Shown: one piece after another, positions 30,788 to 34,952 of the stretch
How the letters are laid out: the number at the start of each line of letters is the position of its first letter
Numbering within the stretch: position 1 is the first letter of the stretch
Source: Candidatus Epulonipiscium fishelsonii
Lineage (GTDB): Bacteria > Bacillota > Clostridia > Lachnospirales > Cellulosilyticaceae
Assembly: GCA_001983475.1 (NCBI GenBank)
Contig: LJHD01000234.1
Span: 1 to 34,952 of the forward strand
DNA: 34,952 bases
Reading direction: 5' to 3'
Notes under the pieces: model-generated
Databases searched by the model: none
What the model saw: only the letters and a program-made list of their open reading frames with translations
Told to the model about the DNA's origin: nothing
Position numbers and translations under genes: made by a program

Positions 30788-31786
30788 ATGAAGCTAACTA
30801 TTTATGAAATAGCAAAGGAAGCAGGCATTTCTGCAAGTACAGTCTCAAGGGTTATAAATGGTAATGAAAGAGTAAAGAAAGAAACACGTGAAAAAGTAAT
30901 AGAAATTTTAAATAAATATAATTTTACTCCAGACCAAACAGCTCGAGGGCTTGCAAGTGGATTTAGTAAATTAGTAGGAATAGCAATTGAAGATATACGT
31001 AATGGACATCATAATTCTATTGCGTTTGATATCGAAAATAAGTTAAGAGAAAATGGATATTTTGGAATAATAGTTAATACAACTGCTAATTTAAATCTTA
31101 TAACAGAATGTGTCGAAGGGCTAATCAATAGAAATGTTGAAGGAATTGTATTTTTAGGTTCTTTATACCAAGACAGCAATATTATGGAAATGCTTAAATG
31201 TAAATTTTCTAAAAAACCTATTTTATTAGTAAATGGGGAATATGTTGCTGATAATTTATGGAGTTTAATTATAAACGAGTTTGATGGAGTTGGAAAATGT
31301 GTAGAGCTTTTATTTAATCAAGGGAAAAAAAATATTGCTTATATTCAAAAACCAACAACAGCGAGTGGTTTTAGAAAAAAAGAAGGGTTTATTCAAAAGA
31401 TGGTTCAACTAGGATTTAAGAAGGATGAGTTATGTATTATTAATGCTCAACCAAATATCGAAGCAGGATTTGATGCTACAATACAGGCTTTTTCTATAAA
31501 AAAAAATATAAACGGAATAATATATTCCGAAGATCTTTTAGCAGTAGGTGGTCTGAAAGCATTAAATATGTTACAAAAATCCGTGCCAAATGATGTTGCC
31601 ATAATAGGAATAGATGATTCAATATATTCAGAAATTACAACTCCCAGAATTACAACCTTAAATCCATGTTTGAATATATTGGGTGAAAAATCCGCAAATA
31701 TATTAATGGATATACTAAAAGGTAAGACTCCACCTAAATATACTATAATTGAAACAAATATTGTTATTAAAGAAACTACAAAATAA
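30788..31786 (+). CDS. LacI/GalR family transcriptional regulator
   Basis: A 332-residue repressor-type regulator. The N-terminal HTH and hinge are canonical: LTIYEIAKEAGISASTVSRV (3-22), then NGNERVKKETREKV. The remainder is a periplasmic-binding-protein-like sensor fold, with IIGIDDSIYSEITTPRITTL in the usual place near the end. It probably controls the operon it sits in, through the operator at 29794-29807. No recognisable ribosome site precedes the ATG (the sequence is TTGGTTTTAAAAT), so translation should be weak or depend on read-through from the cyclase gene, as is reasonable for a regulator. The inducer is presumably a sugar acid, but that is not shown. Confidence 0.92.
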   Translation: MKLTIYEIAKEAGISASTVSRVINGNERVKKETREKVIEILNKYNFTPDQTARGLASGFSKLVGIAIEDIRNGHHNSIAFDIENKLRENGYFGIIVNTTANLNLITECVEGLINRNVEGIVFLGSLYQDSNIMEMLKCKFSKKPILLVNGEYVADNLWSLIINEFDGVGKCVELLFNQGKKNIAYIQKPTTASGFRKKEGFIQKMVQLGFKKDELCIINAQPNIEAGFDATIQAFSIKKNINGIIYSEDLLAVGGLKALNMLQKSVPNDVAIIGIDDSIYSEITTPRITTLNPCLNILGEKSANILMDILKGKTPPKYTIIETNIVIKETTK

Positions 31787-31889
31787 AATTTACTATAGAA
31801 AACATCTTGAAACATGTATTATACTATTTCCAGATGGCGAAAATCTTAGGGAAAATATATACATTCTTTTGACAGTCATAATTAAAGAC

Positions 31890-31911
31890 CTCACTCTACT
31901 TTAAGAGTGAG
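31890..31911 (+). terminator. Hairpin after the lacI-type gene, possible terminator
   Basis: CTCACTCT (31890-31897) and AGAGTGAG (31904-31911) form a perfect 8-bp stem with a 6-nt loop. The following AGTTTC is a weak T-run, so partial termination is more likely than full. A TTGACA at 31870 lies just upstream but has no good -10. Confidence 0.5.
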
Positions 31912-31951
31912 AGTTTCAAAAAATAAACTTTAATTAAGAAGGAGTAATAAA

Positions 31952-32419
31952 ATGATTTATTCATCAATTAAATGTAATACAGAATTACCACATTATCCAC
32001 AACCAATTATAACAGCGATTAATTATTTGAAAAATAACGATTTTAACAAAATGGAAGCAGGAATTTATGAAATTCAAGGGCAAGATATGTATGCCCAAGT
32101 TTTTGATAAAGAAACCAAGTCTGCCAAAGAGCTTTCACCAGAAACACATGAAAAATTTTTAGATGTACAATTTTTAGCAAATGGAAAAGAAAAAATTGGA
32201 GTTACTAATTTAAATAAAAAATATGAAATAAAAGAACATATTAAAGAAAGAGACTTAATTTTCTATAAAGAAGTTGAAAATGAAACATTTATTGAAATGA
32301 ATGTAGGAGATTTTTGCGTCTTTTTCCCAGATGATGTTCATAGACCAGCAGTTGCAAATGGAAACTCTATGAATATCCGTAAAGTAGTAATTAAAATTAG
32401 CATTGATTTAATAAAGTAA
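31952..32419 (+). CDS. YhcH/YjgK/YiaL family protein
   Basis: A 155-residue soluble protein of the YhcH/YiaL (DUF386) family, a cupin-like beta-barrel. Signatures are EKFLDVQFLANGKEKIGV (about 69-86) and FCVFFPDDVHRPAV (about 125-138), whose histidine and acidic residues form the probable metal site. Related proteins act as sugar-acid anomerases or are of unknown role, and accompany sialate and keto-gulonate genes. In E. coli yiaL stands beside yiaK and the TRAP genes yiaMNO; here too a TRAP binding protein and a YiaK-like dehydrogenase follow, which supports a sugar-acid role. GAAGGAG lies before the ATG. Confidence 0.88.
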   Translation: MIYSSIKCNTELPHYPQPIITAINYLKNNDFNKMEAGIYEIQGQDMYAQVFDKETKSAKELSPETHEKFLDVQFLANGKEKIGVTNLNKKYEIKEHIKERDLIFYKEVENETFIEMNVGDFCVFFPDDVHRPAVANGNSMNIRKVVIKISIDLIK

Positions 32420-32432
32420 TGTGAGAGTTCTT

Positions 32433-32481
32433 GGGCAACAGATAAAAGTTTGCCTTTTAGTAAAACTACTATTTACTAAAA
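32433..32481 (+). terminator. Two adjacent hairpins after the YiaL-type gene
   Basis: GGCAA/TTGCC (5 bp) followed by TTTT is a weak terminator. It runs into TTTTAGTAAA (32455-32464) and TTTACTAAAA (32472-32481), a perfect 10-bp stem with a 7-nt loop. The two share the TTTT and so may exclude each other. No clear function. Confidence 0.4.
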
Positions 32482-32584
32482 GTACCCGAGTAGATAAAAT
32501 TAATTTTGCTTGGAATAAACATTTTCCCACTTTAGTGAATAGTAGAAAAAATTATTATATTTAGGTACTATTTGGAGGCAGATT

Positions 32585-33496
32585 ATGAAAATAGCAGTAA
32601 TTGGTGCAGGTGCAATGGGCTCAATCTATGGAGGAAAGCTTTCAAAAAATAACGAAGTATATTTAATAGATGTAAATCAAACTTCTGTTGATTTTATAAA
32701 TAATAATGGTTTAACACTATGTGAACAAGACAAAGAAAATATGTATTATCCAAAAGCAGTAACTAATAGTTTAAACTTGCCTAAAATGGATTTAATTTTA
32801 CTTTTTGTTAAATCTATTTTTTCAGAGATTGCTCTTGAAAACAATAAAAATCTCATTGGAGAAAATACTTATGTAATGACTCTACAAAACGGAGCAGGAC
32901 ATGAAGATATTTTACAAAAATTTGTACCTTTAGAAAGAATAATAAGAGGGACAACAGAAGATGTTGGGACAATTGTTGGACTAGGAAAAGTAAAACGTGG
33001 AGGTATAGGAAATACTAACATTGGCTTGCTAGTAAAAACTGACTCAACTATATTGGAAGATATTAAGCAAACTTTTGATAATGCTGGCTTTAATGTAAGA
33101 ATTAAAGATAATATACAACAACTAGTATGGGATAAATTAATTACCAACGCTTCTTTAAGTGCTACTACTGGAGTGCTTAAATGTACTATTGGTTATTTGA
33201 ATGAAAATAAGTATGCAAACAACATGATGAGACTTCTTTTTGATGAAGTTTGTGAAGTTGTTAAAGCACAAGGGTTAGAAGTTGATAAAGAAGTAAGTTG
33301 GAAAAATATAACTGCTGTAACTATAAATTCTAAAGATGGAGTAACATCTATTTCAGCAGATTTACAAAATGGTAGAAAAACAGAGGTAGATACAATTACT
33401 GGAGCGGTTGTTCGTATGGGACATAAACTTGGAGTTCCAGTAAAAACGCAAGAATTTGTGTTAAATACAATTCATGCTATGGAATGCCAGAAATAA
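32585..33496 (+). CDS. 2-dehydropantoate 2-reductase family protein (PanE/ApbA-like)
   Basis: A 303-residue NADP-dependent reductase, full family length. The N-terminal Rossmann motif is IAVIGAGAMGSIYGG (about 3-17), then LLFVKS in the second half of the domain. LVWDKLITNASLS (about 183-195) carries the conserved lysine-asparagine region, and the C-terminal domain includes a GRKTEVDTITGAVV segment. PanE makes pantoate for vitamin B5, but many paralogues reduce other 2-keto acids. Because this gene sits between a YiaL-type gene and a TRAP transporter, a role in keto-sugar-acid reduction is as likely as pantoate synthesis. TTTGGAGG lies before the ATG. The next gene begins 27 nt after the stop, so they share a transcript. 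Confidence 0.85.
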   Translation: MKIAVIGAGAMGSIYGGKLSKNNEVYLIDVNQTSVDFINNNGLTLCEQDKENMYYPKAVTNSLNLPKMDLILLFVKSIFSEIALENNKNLIGENTYVMTLQNGAGHEDILQKFVPLERIIRGTTEDVGTIVGLGKVKRGGIGNTNIGLLVKTDSTILEDIKQTFDNAGFNVRIKDNIQQLVWDKLITNASLSATTGVLKCTIGYLNENKYANNMMRLLFDEVCEVVKAQGLEVDKEVSWKNITAVTINSKDGVTSISADLQNGRKTEVDTITGAVVRMGHKLGVPVKTQEFVLNTIHAMECQK

Positions 33497-33523
33497 ATCA
33501 AAAAACTAGAGGGGGATTTAGCA

Positions 33524-34570
33524 ATGAAAAAACATTTATTATTATTACTTGGGGGAGTACTTATGAGCATGTCTCTAGTTGGATGTGGAGGGGCAGAAAA
33601 AACAACAAGTGATAGCTCAACTGAAGGTCCATTAGAATTAATTGTAGCACATAATCAAACTTCTTTAGAAAACCCATATGCATATGGTATGAATAAATTT
33701 GAGGAAGTAGTAGAAGAAATATCTGGAGGACAAATTCAGGTTACAGTTCATCATGGAACGCTTGGAGAAAATGAATCTGAATTAATCGAAAAACTTCAAA
33801 TGGGTGCAGTAGATATGATTAATGTTTCACCAGGATTTATGACAGCAATTGGTGTACCAGAAGTAGATATGTTTTCTTTATTATATTTATTTGATAATTT
33901 TGAACACTGGGAAACTACTTTAGATGGTGAATTTGGAGATGCAATGAAAACCATGATTAAAGAAAGAACAGGTAATAACTTCAAAGTTATGGATTATTGG
34001 TCAAGTTCTGTTCGTGATGTATATGCAAAATCTCCAGTATATAAACCTGAAGATTTAGATGGGCTAAGTATAAGAACACAATCTTCAAAGGTGCAACAAG
34101 ATTTATTTTCTGCTGCAGGTGCAGTTCCAGCCTCAGTTGCATGGGGAGAATTATATCAAGCACTTCAACAAGGTGTAGTAGACGGTGCTGAAAATGACTA
34201 CACAAACCTTATGTTAAAAGAACACCATAAAACAGATAATGGTAAATTTATTAGTGAGACACATCATGACTATACTACTCGATTACTCCTAATGAGTGGA
34301 TCAGAGTTTGATAAATTAACACCTGAACAACAAGGATGGATTACCGAGGCCGTTGAAGCAGCAACATTGGAAGAACGCATCAAAACTTATGAATTGCTAG
34401 AAGAATCAAAAGCAAAAGTTATCGCTGATGGAGCAACGGTTGTTCCATTTGAAGAAATTGATATTGATGCATTTAAAGCAATAGCTATTCCAATTCAAGA
34501 TCAATTTGCAGCAGACAACAATATGGTTGAATACCTAGAATTAATAAGAAATTCAGCAAATCCTCAATAA
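33524..34570 (+). CDS. TRAP transporter substrate-binding lipoprotein, DctP family
   Basis: A 348-residue extracytoplasmic solute receptor. It has a lipoprotein signal peptide with lipobox LVGC (C21), so it is anchored to the outer face of the membrane, as usual in Gram-positives. DctP signatures are present: LGENESELIEKLQMGAVDM near 80-98, and DGLSIRTQSS with the arginine (R184) that in this family forms the salt bridge to the ligand's carboxylate. VAWGELYQALQQGVVDGAEN follows near 205-224. Ligands are therefore organic or sugar acids. A GAGGGGGA site precedes the ATG. The membrane subunits (DctQ/DctM) are not within the window, and a very strong terminator follows, so the receptor is expressed as the last gene of its transcript. 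Confidence 0.94.
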   Translation: MKKHLLLLLGGVLMSMSLVGCGGAEKTTSDSSTEGPLELIVAHNQTSLENPYAYGMNKFEEVVEEISGGQIQVTVHHGTLGENESELIEKLQMGAVDMINVSPGFMTAIGVPEVDMFSLLYLFDNFEHWETTLDGEFGDAMKTMIKERTGNNFKVMDYWSSSVRDVYAKSPVYKPEDLDGLSIRTQSSKVQQDLFSAAGAVPASVAWGELYQALQQGVVDGAENDYTNLMLKEHHKTDNGKFISETHHDYTTRLLLMSGSEFDKLTPEQQGWITEAVEAATLEERIKTYELLEESKAKVIADGATVVPFEEIDIDAFKAIAIPIQDQFAADNNMVEYLELIRNSANPQ

Positions 34571-34629
34571 TAGAAAGTTTTGAAATTCTATTATTCATCA
34601 ATATACTAGGCTTAGTTTGAGCTTGTGTA

Positions 34630-34666
34630 AGTATATGGGCGAATAACATTCGTCCATATACTTTTT
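34630..34666 (+). terminator. Very strong terminator after the TRAP receptor gene
   Basis: AGTATATGGGCGAAT (34630-34644) pairs with ATTCGTCCATATACT (34648-34662), 15 bp with one G-T pair and a 3-nt loop, followed by TTTTT. Confidence 0.93.
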
Positions 34667-34797
34667 AATTAACTAAATTTATTATTACGCAGTGGTACAG
34701 GAACTTTACTCCAAACCCTCGAAAAAACACATTTCAACTAATACGTACTTTTACATAAGATTAAAATCAAGTCATATAAAAAAAATAGGAGTAATCA

Positions 34798-34952
34798 ATG
34801 AAAATACAATACCTTGATATGTTAAATCAATTTGAAAAAATTTTATTAGGTAGAGGCTTTAACGAAAATGATGCTAACGTTGCAGCCACAATTTTTGCTC
34901 AAAATAGTTTAGATGGTGTTTATTCACATGGCATAAATCGATTTATTAGAGC
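34798..34952 (+). CDS. Malate/L-lactate dehydrogenase family (YiaK-like), 5' part only
   Basis: The first 51 codons of a gene that runs off the window. The frame starts at an ATG 6 nt after AGGAG. The peptide opens with helices (MKIQYLDMLNQFEKILLGRG) and reaches DGVYSHGINRFIRA, the hallmark of the Ldh_2 family to which the 2,3-diketo-L-gulonate reductase YiaK, malate dehydrogenases and ureidoglycolate dehydrogenases belong; its histidine is the conserved active-site residue. With the YiaL-type protein and TRAP receptor just upstream, a keto-sugar-acid reductase is the likely role. The substrate cannot be decided from this fragment. Confidence 0.85.
   Translation, partial: MKIQYLDMLNQFEKILLGRGFNENDANVAATIFAQNSLDGVYSHGINRFIR

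Overview
The window is AT-rich, with strong AGGAGG-type ribosome binding sites, tightly packed genes and typical rho-independent terminators. Together with the gene content (PRD-type PTS regulator, two-subunit iron-sulphur L-serine dehydratase, TerD/TelA/YceG cluster, ABC-F ATPase) this points to a low-GC Gram-positive bacterium, most likely a gut or host-associated member of the Clostridia. I cannot name a genus from sequence alone. No rRNA, tRNA or CRISPR array was seen.

Layout. (1) 1-8250, plus strand: an MsmK/UgpC-type sugar ABC ATPase, then a PRD regulator, a fructose-family EIIABC permease and a GH38 alpha-mannosidase. The last two look like the MngA/MngB pair that imports and cleaves mannosylglycerate. 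(2) 8254-10269, minus: a secreted flavin reductase lipoprotein (fumarate-reductase fold with a C-terminal FMN-binding domain), flanked by two similar palindromes. (3) 10429-15984, minus: a stress cluster of two YceG-like proteins, TelA and three TerD proteins. (4) 16018-17929: about 1.9 kb without a convincing gene, holding a 76-77 bp minisatellite, several inverted repeats and a MITE-like structure. (5) 17930-23041, minus: a small membrane protein beside a decayed duplicate, YigZ, L-serine dehydratase (sdaAB-sdaAA), a two-gene operon whose first product ends in a GrpE-like domain, and AsnA. (6) 23213-25084, plus: an ABC-F ATPase, with a convergent membrane-anchored protein overlapping its 3' end.

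(7) 25816-27939, plus: six tandem small membrane proteins of unknown function. Three share an exact loop signature between two membrane segments (K/R-N-x5-N/D-L-x-K/Q-W/Y-x2-T/V-D-L/I-L/I) but have unrelated N-terminal tails; the last two are recent duplicates of each other, one of which has lost its start codon. This is the best candidate for an undescribed system. (8) 28198-34952, plus: a sugar-acid locus with glucuronate isomerase, a cyclase-family hydrolase, a LacI-type regulator, a YiaL/YhcH protein, a ketopantoate-reductase-like enzyme, a TRAP substrate-binding lipoprotein and the start of a YiaK-type dehydrogenase. A strong promoter at 29761-29788 with a LacI-type operator at its start site probably controls it.

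How the parts work together: regions 1 and 8 are two carbohydrate modules, one PTS-based and one TRAP-based, each with its own regulator. Regions 2-5 supply redox, stress and amino-acid functions. Several start codons were moved inward from the longest open frame because the ribosome binding site lies inside it; these cases are explained in the entries.
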